Of a stretch of DNA of 64,000 bases, positions 13,219 to 24,237 are shown one piece after another. The DNA comes from Lagopus muta (taxonomy: Eukaryota; Chordata; Aves; Galliformes; Phasianidae), in assembly GCF_023343835.1 (NCBI RefSeq), contig NC_064435.1, forward strand, positions 71,806,134-71,870,133, in the 5' to 3' direction. Every line of letters starts with the position of its first letter. The first letter of the stretch is position 1. The position numbers were made by a program, and so were the translations under genes. The notes beneath the pieces are model-generated. The model saw only the letters and a program-made list of their open reading frames with translations. It had not been told where the DNA came from and did not search any database.

Positions 13219-13656
13219 TCACAGAATCATAAGGGTTGGAAGGGGCCTCTGGAGATCATCTAGCCCAACCCCCTGCTAAAGCAGATTCCCTAGAGTTGGT
13301 TGCACAGGAAAACATTCAGGTAGGTTTTCAGTATCTCCATAGAAGGAGACTCAACAACTTTGCTATGCAGCCTGTTCCAGTGCTCTATCATCCTTTCAGT
13401 AAATAAGTTCTTTCTTATGTTCAGATGAAACTTCCTGTGTTCCAGTTTATGCGCATTGCCTCTTGTCCTGTTACTGGGTACTATCAAAAAGATCCTGTCC
13501 TCATCCACTTGACACTCAACTTTTAGATATTTCATGAGTATTGATAAGATTCCCCCTCAATTGTCTATTTTACTGAAGAGCCCCAGGTCTCTCAGCCTTT
13601 CCTCATAAGGGAGATGCTCCAGGCCTCTCATAATCATTGTAGCCCTTTGCTAGACT
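13219..13656 (-). mobile_element. CR1 LINE 3' fragment (antisense)
   Basis: Read on the - strand this is a CR1 3' end. The + strand begins TCACAGAATCATAAGGGTTGGAAGGGGCC and runs through the 'caggtaggttttcagtatctccatagaagg' and 'cagcctgttccagtgctctatcatcc' blocks. It ends in 'gggagatgctccaggcctctcataatcattgtagccctttgc', which is the end of ORF2 reversed. It is about 440 bp and 5'-truncated. It belongs to the same tail type as the copies at 11.4 and 47.1 kb. Confidence 0.93.
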
Positions 13657-13801
13657 TACTTCCTTCTTTGTCTTTCTGCCTCCTTTTTGTACTCCCCTCC
13701 CTTTTTTTGCCTCTTTCATCTATCCTGTCTGTACAGACCTATTGGTTCTTGCATCTTTTAATAGGCCTAAACTCTTCACTAGCATGAGTTACTTCAATAT
13801 A

Positions 13802-14080
13802 TCACAGAATCATGGAGTGGTTTGGGTTGCAAGGGACCTTTAAGATCATCTAGTTCCAACCTGCTATAGGCAGGGAATCCTCCCACTAGACCAGGTTGCT
13901 CAAAGCTCCATCCAGCCTTGCATTGAGTGATTCCAGGGAAGAAGCGTCCACCACCTCGCTGGGCAAACTGTTTCAGTGTCTCACCACCCTCACAGTAAAG
14001 AATTTCTTCCTGATATCTAATCTAGATCTACGCTCTTCCAGTTTAAAGCCATTCCCTCTAGTCCTGTCTCTATTGCAATA
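13802..14080 (-). mobile_element. CR1 LINE 3' fragment (antisense)
   Basis: The reversed CR1 tail begins ATCACAGAATCATGGAGTGG. It continues with 'ttccaggg...agcgtccaccacctcgctgggcaaactgtttcagtgtctcaccaccctcacagtaaagaatttcttcctgatatctaatctag' and stops at 'attccctctagtcctgtc', so only the 3' UTR remains. It lies about 145 bp beyond the previous CR1 in the same orientation. Its tail sequence differs, so it is a separate insertion. Confidence 0.92.
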
Positions 14081-15472
14081 AGATGCAACAAGATTATCTA
14101 AATAATAGTAAATAATAAATGAAATAAGACTATTATTTAAGAAGCAGCTGAACAATAGTGACTGAATATGATAACTTTGTTTTAGTTATGCTGATAGTTA
14201 TCTTTAGATATGCTAATGGAAAGTAAGATAACTGGAAAACATACTAGGTGAGAAAACTCTGAGGTAGGGAAATGAGCCAGTGTTGTTGGGTGCAGGTTCA
14301 TAAAGACGGCCCTATCAGATCCAGCCAGCAGATACACGTACTGTCTTGAATTTCTGCTGGCAGCTGTCCGTGTGTGCTAACGCTATTATTGTAGGTTAAC
14401 AAATCACTGACTTTCTCCTTTTTTCCAGCAAATTAGTGCTGTAGTTGCTTCTAGCAATTTTGCTAGACCCACTGACACTGTATTATTAGTAGTTAATTAT
14501 GATTAACATAGGAAGAAAAGCTGGAAGTTGCTGATGCTCTGGTACATTGTGAAATATGTATCATCTGTCTCATGCTGTTTTAGATTTCTCTCTTACGGAA
14601 AACTGGTTTCTAACTGCTGAATGAACCAAAATTACCTGCTAACATATTTCTCACATAAACAAGCTTTAACACCTCCAGTTCATTGCATCCATGTCTCTGT
14701 TCCAAGAAATGAGGTTGCCTGAAACAGGGTATTTTTAAAAAATAAAGGAAAATTTGAGACTATTGAAAATTATCACATGATTATGAACATCATGGCCTTA
14801 ACTTCACCAACTGCTTTATCTTTAAAAATGAGAGAAGTCTTATTTTGGAAATACATTCACAACATACAACATGGTTAGGAAACCAACACATGTTCTTAAC
14901 TGTTTACCTGAAACATCAGCTTTTTTAATGACCAAGTCAGATTTGCAACTGGTGGAATACAGGTTTCTTTACCCATCATGCCGATTCTGGCTGTCTTACT
15001 ATCAAACACTATGACAATTCCAGTTCTTTTATGTCTTTGGCTCTGCAGTCTGACTAGTTTGGTTGTGATTGTAAGTATGAAGCCATTTCCATCATTTTCA
15101 TGTTTAAATTCTAATAGTGGTAGCAACAGTGGGAAATTACTGCTAATTATGCCACTGAACATAAGCATACCAGATGCCTTGGGTGTCTGGATTTTATCAC
15201 TGCACTGCGAGACGTGCTCTACCCATTGTGTACATCACAGATTTAATGTGCATGCCCCAGTAGACAATAATGGCTCAGTATCACTGAGACGGGTTTATGG
15301 TATGTCCAGAACCTCAGGCTGTGTTGTGCTGCACGAGACTGCCAGTTCTTAAACAATGATGTGCTAAGTCTCTGCATAACTCTTGCACGGCTGGTGGGTT
15401 AAACAAGGCTGCTGAAAATTTTTCCTGTGATTTAGGGATTTTTATGCAAGAGAAATTATGACAGCATTTTAT
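14081..15472. other. intergenic, AT-rich, no gene recognised
   Basis: AT-rich DNA lies between two CR1 copies. No splice-flanked or conserved-looking frame was seen. The overlapping frames around 14,900-15,350 on both strands are chance frames. Confidence 0.5.
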
Positions 15473-15960
15473 CCAGTACAAGAAAGATGCAGAGCTGTTG
15501 AAGAGGGTCCAGAACAGGGCCACAAAGACAGTCAAAGGGCTGGAGCACCTCTCCTACAAACACAGGCTGAGGGATCTGGGCTTGTTCAGCCTGGAGAATA
15601 GAAGGCTCCAGGGAGTCCTCATTGCAGCCTTCCAGTACTTAAAGAGAGCTTATAAACAGGTTGGAAATCTGTTTCTTCCATGGGTGGACAAGACAAGAGG
15701 GAATGGTTTTAAACTGAAAGAAGGAAGATTTAGATTAGATACTGGGGTAAATTTTTTACTGAGAGTGTGGTGAGGTGCTGGCACAACTGCCCAACATGTT
15801 ATGTGTGCCCCATCCCTCGAGGTGCTTCAAGGCCAGGTGAATGGGGCCCTGGGCAGCCCGACTCAGTGAGTGGCAGCCCTGCCCACAGCACTGGGTTGGA
15901 ACTGGGTGGGCTTTGAGGTGCCTTCCAACCCAAACTGTTCTGTGATTCTCTGATTCTATG
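15473..15960 (+). mobile_element. CR1 LINE 3' fragment
   Basis: This is a sense-orientation CR1 of about 490 bp. It starts in ORF2 coding ('ccagtacaagaaagatgcagagctgttgaagagggtccagaacagggccac'). It then has GGAGCACCTCTCCTACAAAC and CTGAGGGATCTGGGCTTG, followed by the 3' UTR. The tail ends with GTGATTCTCTGATTCTATG, which still shows two copies of the octamer repeat. The tail type (GGGGCCCTGGGCAGCC, then GGTGGCAGCCC) is shared with the copies at 32.2 and 38.3 kb. Confidence 0.94.
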
Positions 15961-18900
15961 AAAAGACTGTTCCAAGGCCAATCAAAATGTAAAGAAACCC
16001 ATAGAAAATAAACATAGTTAACGACTTCACACACTCAAGACTAGATTAATCAGGCAAAAATTCTTTAAATGAATCTGTCTAATGAAAATGACATGTCTGT
16101 ACACAGTATGCTTTAATCTCTTTCCTGCAGAATCTAATGAGACTATGAAAGAGCTCACAATTGTATTGAACAAACATGGTTGTTTGGTTGTACCAAGCTT
16201 TGGTTTCAGCGATGGAATTCATTAAAACAGTGTGTTCTGTGTATTGCCAGGAGGCCACCAGTGCCTGCTTGAGTCTGGTTCCTGGCTTTCATTTTCTCTC
16301 TCCAAGTCTGCTGATTGGAAGCTGTTCAAATATTTACAGTTAACTTATATATTTAACATTGCATAAATATTTAACGTTATTGTTCTCACAGCTGAGAGTA
16401 CTTTCACAGGAGTTCTCAATTGTATTCTTAGGTAATTATCAACTAACTTATTTTACATACCTTCAGTTGATTAATTGTAAATAACTACCAAAGAGTATGA
16501 AATGAAAAGATTTTCCCCTCAATTAAAGAAAATTTAAATGCATTTGGAAACCTCTGTAGGATTTGAGGTAAGCTTTTCCTATGATGGGAATGTTTGAGGG
16601 GGTCATCTCATGCAGCTACTCCACTGTGTATGTTCACAGTGAATTACATAGACTGTTTGTAAATTTCTAGTCTGATGTTCCAATTGCTTTTATAGGTACG
16701 GCTTAGGTTGAATTTTTCTACGGTATTATTCCCTCCCAATGCTATGCTTCTTAAGTAGGAAAATAGTAATCAATCCACAGAGGTCCAACTCAGCATATCT
16801 ATAATCTGTATGCTTAGAAACTGTATTTCACCCCCATTTTGGTTTTGGCTGACTGTAAGCACCTTGGTTTGTAAAGGCCTAAGTGTCAGGCCAACTCCTG
16901 TGGTAGGGTCCCTGTCTAGAATCGAGTAATTGTACCTTCTTTGCATGACTGCTATGAGCAACTTTGGAGATATTCTTAGAACAGACCAACCTTGAGAGGG
17001 CCTACTAAAGCAACAGTGGCTGCTATTCTGTCTGTGCTAAGCAGGAAAGGGGGGCAAGATAGCGACTACAACATTTCTCCTCTTGAGAAGTGAAAAACTC
17101 AGATTCAGATCTTGCCTTGGTCTGACAAGTAGTTTGCCAATTGCTTTATTAGTCAGGTGTACTGCAGAGTTAAACTTCAATCATCTTTGGTCATGTCTGC
17201 AACAATGAATACCGAATAACCTGAGCTGCAGGGCAAGAGGTAGGCATGACTGCCTGTGAATGAGGTGGACATTCACTTGAGTGAATGGAGTTGTGTTCAA
17301 CTTCATGTTCCTGGAACCACTTTGTACTTTTCCTAGTATTCCATCTCTGCTGTTCTGCTCTTGTTTAGGCATTGCTTTCAGGAGCGACCTGCAGTGTGGT
17401 TCCCAAGGAGACGCTCAGCCATCTGCTTCTAATGTCAAGCCATCTGAGCAGCAGAGAGCAAACAACTTGACCTCTTCCTCCCACTCCCTCTTCATTCATT
17501 GCTTTCATGAGTACTCCTTTTATCAGGTAGTTTTAAATGACATCAACTCAGTGTCTGACTTTTAAGCAGCTTCTGACTTAAAGGCTGAGTTTGGATTCCA
17601 TTGTCAGATCTGTAACTTTTGCAGTGTGCTGTAAAAGGAGCCTTAACATCTGAGTTAGATTTTGGATCCCTCCCTGGTAGCCAGGCACCCACAAGTTAAG
17701 GACTGTGATGTTCAACTCTGTGGCCTTTACATCATTTTCAGTTTCACCCTTTGTATCTGTTCCAGTAGAGTCTTGCAGGTAGTTCTTGTATTCTGGCTTA
17801 TCCTGTGGGAACATGAACATGCTCTCAAACAGCAGGTAAGCAGAGGATGATTTGAGGTTTGAGACAGCAGTGCTTCAAGAGTACAGAATTCTACTTGGTA
17901 ATTTAAACTTTGCCTTCATAATGATCTATTGCTCTGACATTTCTTAGAGACTTATTTCTTCTTCTTCTTTTCATGGAAGAGAAACACAGTACAGTCAGAA
18001 GAACCAGATACATCCATTACTGAAATCACCTTCAAACCTGGGATACAAGTTGCAATGCAGTTGTGCAGTGCCTCTTCATTCTCCTGTGTCTTCTGCTGTG
18101 CGGTGTGCCACTGCAGGCTCATGGGAGGGCTTAGCAGAGCCAACAGCCTTCACATTTAAATTCCACAATGACTATAGTGGCTTTACTTTGGAAGTTTATG
18201 ACTGGTTCCTTTCCTTTCCCAGTGTACCTTTGTTATGTTCTTCTTGCCCAGCACCACATTCTGGCATCTCTGAGGATGCATGCACCAATGATAATCATGC
18301 ACAAAATATTTCACACAGTAAAGTGACTGGGTAGTATGCATGTCAGAATGCGGCTGACAAGTATAAGCTTTCACCTATTTGTCTGCACAAGGTCATGGGA
18401 TAAGCCAGATGTGACTAATGATATTAGTTACCTCGTTAAAGGTAATTGAAGGAGAATCTGGAATTTCAGTGTTAAAGATCTAAAAAAAATATAGTTTTTA
18501 TAATAGCAATTGGAACAGCAAGTAAATTTCAAATTAAAAAGTAAGAATGTTGCTGAAAGGCTATCTGCATGCGGAACGATTTGGTTGAGTTTCTTTACTG
18601 GCTAACCAATCCACCGCTGCGGGGCTTGGAAATGAAGCCAGGGGAACGACTCCTCCAGACTTTTAACATTGTTGTTAATTACCTTGGAGCGCTGGGTTCA
18701 AGATGTGTCTGCAGCTCCAGAGCCCACCCGTGTTGACTCTCAGGATGGCAGACACAGACCTGCAGCCACCTGAACCAGGGGCAGTTGTGGGCTCTTCTCT
18801 GCTGGCGAGGGCTGCAGCCCCCTTATGCAACATGCCTGTGCACAGGTTTTTGCTGTGCAAAGTGAAATCTGCCATGCAAAGATTGAATCAGGCTGCTAAG

Positions 18901-21900
18901 TCTTGTGTTCCTTAAGTGTGCTCACTGATGAGACACAAATAGCCTCCGAGCTAGTTGCGTGGTATGAGTGCTATAGTTATGGTGGTCAGATTTCTGTTGA
19001 AAGTACCGTGTAAAAGAGCCGAGAAATGTGAAACAGATGAAAAAGTTGTAAAACAGAGATGAGGAATAATGGCTGATCTCTTGATAGCTTCAGAAATTGT
19101 CAGTGCCATGAAGTGAATGTGTTATTCTATGGCTGTAGAAGAAAGCATAAATGCGAAACAGGTTTTCTATTTTTTCTGTATTCAGTTGGTAAGAATTTGA
19201 CCAGGCTCTGTCCATTTCATGTTACACTGACCTGCTACTTTCTCTCATTTTGGGAAATGATTGAGACATTTTGTGTAATGCCTTTTGCAATACAAAGCAT
19301 ACATCTAGTTTAGCGCCTTGTTGGGTCATTGCGTCCCTCGTGGCAATGTAGTAGCTGCTTTGCACTGAAGCAGATAAGTTTGCTGCTTTGCCCACATCTC
19401 ATTCCCTCTGCCCTTGGCTCAGCATGCTTTCTAAAGCACTCCCTCTCATGGGAAGACCTCCTTCTACACTGCAGCATGTCAGAGATCAGCCTGTCTCTCT
19501 CTCCTCCTAAGGGCAGGCAGAATGGCTCCATTACTAAGGGGGTGATGGGAATGGAGGACTTCAACCTCCCTGTATTACTCCTCTTTGGAGCCATGGGAAA
19601 GAAAGAAATCTCTACAATCTTCAGGGATTTACGGGGGAGCTCTAGGTCTCAAATATTTCCTTGTGCAGGCAAGGAGAGAGCATGCAGATAAAATGTGTGA
19701 TGGTAAAACCCACATTTCCCTCTGTTAATAGCATTAATTCCTAGCATTGTAATCGTCCCTTTGCCATTTTACCTTCTTCCTATCGCGCCCCTGCCAGCTG
19801 TGAACCACACAGGCAACCTATTTCAGAAGCTGAGCTTTGGCATTTCACTGAGTGTTTGCCACAGCTGGAATTGGAACTTCTGCCAGCATTTCATTGGCTC
19901 GATTACTGTTGCAAAATGACTGGAGCCACATTAGGTCAAATGATCTAATCCAGTTATCAGGGTGCTATATTCAGTTTTGAGAGAACCAAGACCAGTTATC
20001 ACAAAATATATTGTAATGGGGGCTTCTGAATTGCTTATAGGTGGCTCAATAGTATCCAAACCAACGAAAGAAGTTGCCATGAGGGACATCTTAAAGTGGG
20101 GAGATCATCGCTCAGAAGATAATTAAAATCATTAGCAAAATGTGGTTTTGAAAGTACCTTGCTTTCAGTAGTGCTTTTTCTTAGCTCTGTTTGCTTGCAC
20201 TGTAAGGTGTAAAGAGAAATAAATATCCTAAAACAAAGGTCCATCTGCATCTTCATAAGAACTAACTGATGTGAAAAAAATAGTAACCTCAGCTCTAAGG
20301 GTTTTTTTGTGTGTGTGTGTGTTGTTTAAAGCCCTACATAAATCAGGAGGAGGCCCACAAAGGGAAGACTGTTTGGTTTCAGGGACTGGTCTTGATTTTC
20401 TGCTAAGGATAATCAAGATCAGGAATCCATCTCTAATTAAAGGCAAACAAAAAATATGCAAGATTTTCACATACATTCTTTTCATACTCATAGTTTAACG
20501 TGTTATGTATACTGTACTCTTTTCCTTTAATTCAGCTCTCAAATTATGTGCAGACAGCTTCAGCTGCAGGGAAAGGTGGGAGTATGTAGGATATCTAGAA
20601 TTTAACTGTTTCACTCCTACTACTAAAGGACCTGTTTCTTTATCAGAGGTATTCAGTAGAAATGTGGATTCTATTTTCTACAGAAAATCTCAGTGGTTCT
20701 GTGCGATTTTGGTTTTGTTGGCTATTTGTTTTGGTTTGGGTTGTTTTTTTTTTTTAATTTGTTTTTAATGAGTAGGTCCTAGTGAAAATGTTGGTCTAAC
20801 TTTGAAGAAAGATATGCTCGTAGTTTCTATAAACACAGTGCTTTTTCCTTGTCTGCTCCTGTTGTAGTTTGGGTTCTTTTTTTTCCATGAAATGTCATTC
20901 AAGTGAGTGAAATTTAAGCATGTTTTGGTTTTGTCACTTTGATGATATCCCAAGTTTTTCATGAAGAAATTAATATTGGCAGATTGGGTATTGCAGTAAA
21001 CTGAACAAGCCTGAGCATGTGGTAGGACCGCATTATTTTGCGTGGTGGTGTTCGAGTTCTCCTCTCTCCCTGCACAGTGCAGTCTGGGGTTGATTTACAA
21101 AAATTCTTAGATTTCTCGCAGCAGCACCCCATAAGTTGAACTATTCCTCATGCTTTTGGCTCCCGTTCTGAGACACATTGCTGACACTTCCATCACTGAG
21201 TCAGTATAGCCCAATCAGTCAATGTCTGATGTCTAGTTTTTAATAGAGGAAAAGGTTTCTGATGATAGATGTGGTTGCATTTAATTCTGTAGCAGTAAGA
21301 TAGATGAGCAATAAAGTTTGGCTGAGATAGTTCCACTCTGAGATCCTCTTCACCTAACACCCAGAGAACACTTACTTGCACAGCTTGACTTGGTCTGCTA
21401 AATGTGCTTTCCATGACTGAAGTTCTGTGTGTTGAACTGGATGCTGAGAGCCAGCACAGCCTTCATGAGGCCAGTTGTCCAGAGTGCTTTAAATCTTAAG
21501 CTCTGAGGAGAGGCATGACTCGGGGTAATTCCCAGTCAAGCTAAAGATTCAACATCTCCAGCAAAGCAGCTTCTCAGAAAACAAACAAAAAACATTAGGA
21601 ACAATTTTCTCAAGCAAAAGAGTGAATGTCCTCCTCCTTCCCTGTATGAGAATCATTTCTTTGATAACAGCGTGTTATTTCCTTGGGCCATTGATGCACT
21701 AATAGAGGCATTCTGCAAATCATTTAAATTGATGTGGGTATTTGGGCGTACATATATTTAACAAGTTTGTTTAAAAAAAGAAAAAGCGCTGTTCACTTGG
21801 TGAGTCAGCAGTGCATCCTTGGCTCTGCTTTTGTTCTTCTGCTCAGACAGACTCCACCATTTGCTCCTCTGAAAAAAAGTGCACAGTGAGAGAAGGCTGA

Positions 21901-23239
21901 AAATGGAGAACTGGCAGCTAGAACAATAGTAATTCATAAGCACAGCACTGCAGAAGGGAGTTTGTAAGATAGAATAAATTGCTCATTCTTCCTGAAATGC
22001 CATGGAATTGTATCTCCTCCGTGAGGAGACCAAGTGCCCTTTGCTTTTTATCTGTCCCCAGCCCTGCAACACCACAGCACACACCTCCTGGTGCTCAGGT
22101 TCGCTGAGTTACTGCCACTCATGGCACTGCCCGCATTCTGTGCTGCCAGCCCATGGCCAACCCCATGGTTGGGGGTCGACCTTCCTGCAGAGCAGCTCCT
22201 GCACTGCCCCAGCTTCAGGGGGGACCTCATGGGTACCTTGGCATGTGTGGGTGTGCTCACCTGTGAGTCTAAAGATGGCCAGAAACAAGCCAACAGGGTG
22301 ACATGTGCTGACAGATGTACTGAGAATAAATACCAACTCTGACTGGCTTTTTGGAGGAGCTTTTTGTAGTCAGTGTTTCTGACTGCAATATTCAGCAGTA
22401 AGGAATTAAATTGGTGAGCAGCTAGAATTGAGATCCTCAAGGAGTTTTGCTTCTCTAACTTGACTCTGAGGAAAAATAAAAAGCTTTTAATTACTAACTT
22501 GTTACAGTTTTTCATGTTAAGACCCATTAACACACCATGCTTGTTTCTGTCTTCCATGCCAAAGGACCCTCACTGTCCTAGGACTGGGTTTGGGTACACA
22601 AGCCCTCCATGAACAACCCCCAGCTATTTGATGTGAGGGACACAGCTTGTCTGCCCACAGCGCTCCCAGGGCTCCTTACTGCTAGTTCCTTCATTTGGCC
22701 AATTTGCTCGGGTAACTGTGATCACAGTTTAGCTTTAAGTATGCAATCAGTCAAAAGCTGCCAGCCATTTCCATATAAGAAAGAAGCAGTTGTGTATGAG
22801 CTCTGTACTCATGAGGGCTGGCAAACTTGGTGTTCTGGACACAAGCATGCACAGGATGTGCATTGTCCTGTACAGTGCATCTGCATTCTCTGACCTTCCT
22901 TTCACTGAAGTGTAAGAAGGAAAGAAAAAGTTGTTGCACTTTCAAACACTATAAAGTTTCAGTCTTTGTGGATAAAGTAAAGAAAAAATAAAAGTGAAAT
23001 GCATGCAATTTTGAGTCATCTGCTAACTGACTATAAATCTACAACAGCCAATTTATCACTTCCACCAGGACTGCAGCAATTTAAGCAGGCAAGGGAGTGC
23101 AGCTGCCTGTGCCTGTTGCAGAGCCTGTAGACAAGTCAAGAGCTGAATGTAAATCAACAACGTCAGGCTGCTGCATAAGTTCAGAGCCCAGGCTTGGAGA
23201 CAAGAGAGACCCTGTGTGAGAAGGGTCCTTTGTGGGAAG
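15961..23239. other. intergenic, no gene recognised
   Basis: This 7.3-kb stretch has no recognisable gene or transposon. Notable only are a short GT microsatellite at about 20,307-20,322, AT-rich segments near 16,330-16,560, and a somewhat GC-richer island at about 22,040-22,260 that gives overlapping chance frames on both strands, the longest 169 codons on the - strand. Deeply conserved non-coding elements could be present, but they cannot be recognised without an alignment. Confidence 0.5.
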
Positions 23240-23602
23240 GTGTTCACTTGGGTGCTTAGGAGAAACCTCATTGCTCTCTACAATTATCTGAAAGGACGTG
23301 GTAGCAAGTCAGAGTTTGGTATCTTCTGCCAGGTAACCAGTGACAAGACAAGAGGTAATGGCTTGAAGGTGTGTGTGTGGGGGGTAGTTCATGTTGGATA
23401 TTAGGAAAAATTTATTCTCAGAAAGAGTGGTGAGGCATTGGCACAGGCTGTCCAGGGAGGTGGTGGAATCATCATTCCTGGAGGTGTTCAAGATCTGTGC
23501 GGATATGGCACTGAGGGAGATGGTTAGTGGGCATGGTGGGGATAGGTTGATGATATGATGATCTTAGGGGTCGTATCCATCTTAAATGATTCTATGGTTC
23601 TA
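23240..23602 (+). mobile_element. CR1 LINE 3' fragment
   Basis: This sense CR1 contains ACCTCATTGCTCTCTACAAT, TATCTGAAAGGACGTGG, 'gacaagacaagaggtaatggc', 'ggatattaggaaaaatttattctcagaaagagtggtgaggcattgg' and TCCAGGGAGGTGGTGGAATC. Its tail is of the 'gatatggcactgagggagatggttagtgggcatggtgg' type and ends in AATGATTCTATGGTTCTA. This tail class differs from the 15.5 and 11.4 kb copies. A GTGTGTGTGGGGGG expansion sits inside it at about 23,370. Confidence 0.92.
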
Positions 23603-23639
23603 GCTGCTGTGCTTTGGGACACTTAAAGACTAAGAGCAC

Positions 23640-23875
23640 TGGGAAGGATGAGGAGGACTCTTTAACAACGTTTCTCACAAGGAAGGACTAAATGAAGTGG
23701 AGTTGTTTCATCTCAAAAGTGAGAAGAGTGAGGGGAAGGCTCAGGTACATTGCTTACATGTCTGCAGTGAATGTAGCAAGGTGAAGCAAGGAAGGTTCAA
23801 GTCTGATATTTGGAAAAACTCTCCTGAGAAGTGTATGGACAAGTGTATGTATAATGCAATGGGATTGCCTAAAAA
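23640..23875 (+). repeat. probable fossil CR1 fragment
   Basis: Immediately after the younger CR1 come worn versions of the same landmarks: 'ggtgaagcaaggaaggttcaagtctgatatttggaaaaactctcctgagaag' followed by 'atgggattgcct'. These parallel the 'tttagattagatattaggaaaaatttcttctgagaa...ggaatgggctgcc' order of CR1. Divergence is high and the borders are uncertain. Confidence 0.42.
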
Positions 23876-24214
23876 CAATACATCTATTTCAACAAACAGT
23901 CCCACTGTGATTTGTTAACTGGGCAATGTTGTTTTATGTGAAATTCTAAATTTTAGAAGGATTTTGTATTTTATCTAAAGACACAAAGTTACAAATTTTT
24001 AACATCTTCAAAAAGGCTTGGAGCAGACAGCTTCAAGAAGTAGGTCTCTATATGCAGGGATAGCTTTTCAGGGCATGACAGCCCTGAGATAGCTTGTGAG
24101 ATCAGTCTCTTTGCCCCCACCAACCTGTTTGAACTTACAGAGAGCACTTGGCATACAAGTCTGAACATTTGTAGTCCCTTGTGCTTTTCTAATTGTTTCA
24201 ATTCAGACATGTGC

Positions 24215-24237
24215 TTTTTTTTTTTTTTTTTTTTTTT
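24215..24237. repeat. poly-T tract (23 nt)
   Basis: A pure T run of 23 nt is followed by AAGGC. No recognisable retrotransposon body is attached on the - strand, so it may be a simple homopolymer or the tail of an unrecognised retrocopy. Confidence 0.8.

Noticed and set aside
22048..22557. 169-codon open frame on the - strand
   Set aside because: It has no recognisable domain, overlaps frames on the other strand and lacks promoter or splice context. It is consistent with chance in a locally GC-richer segment.
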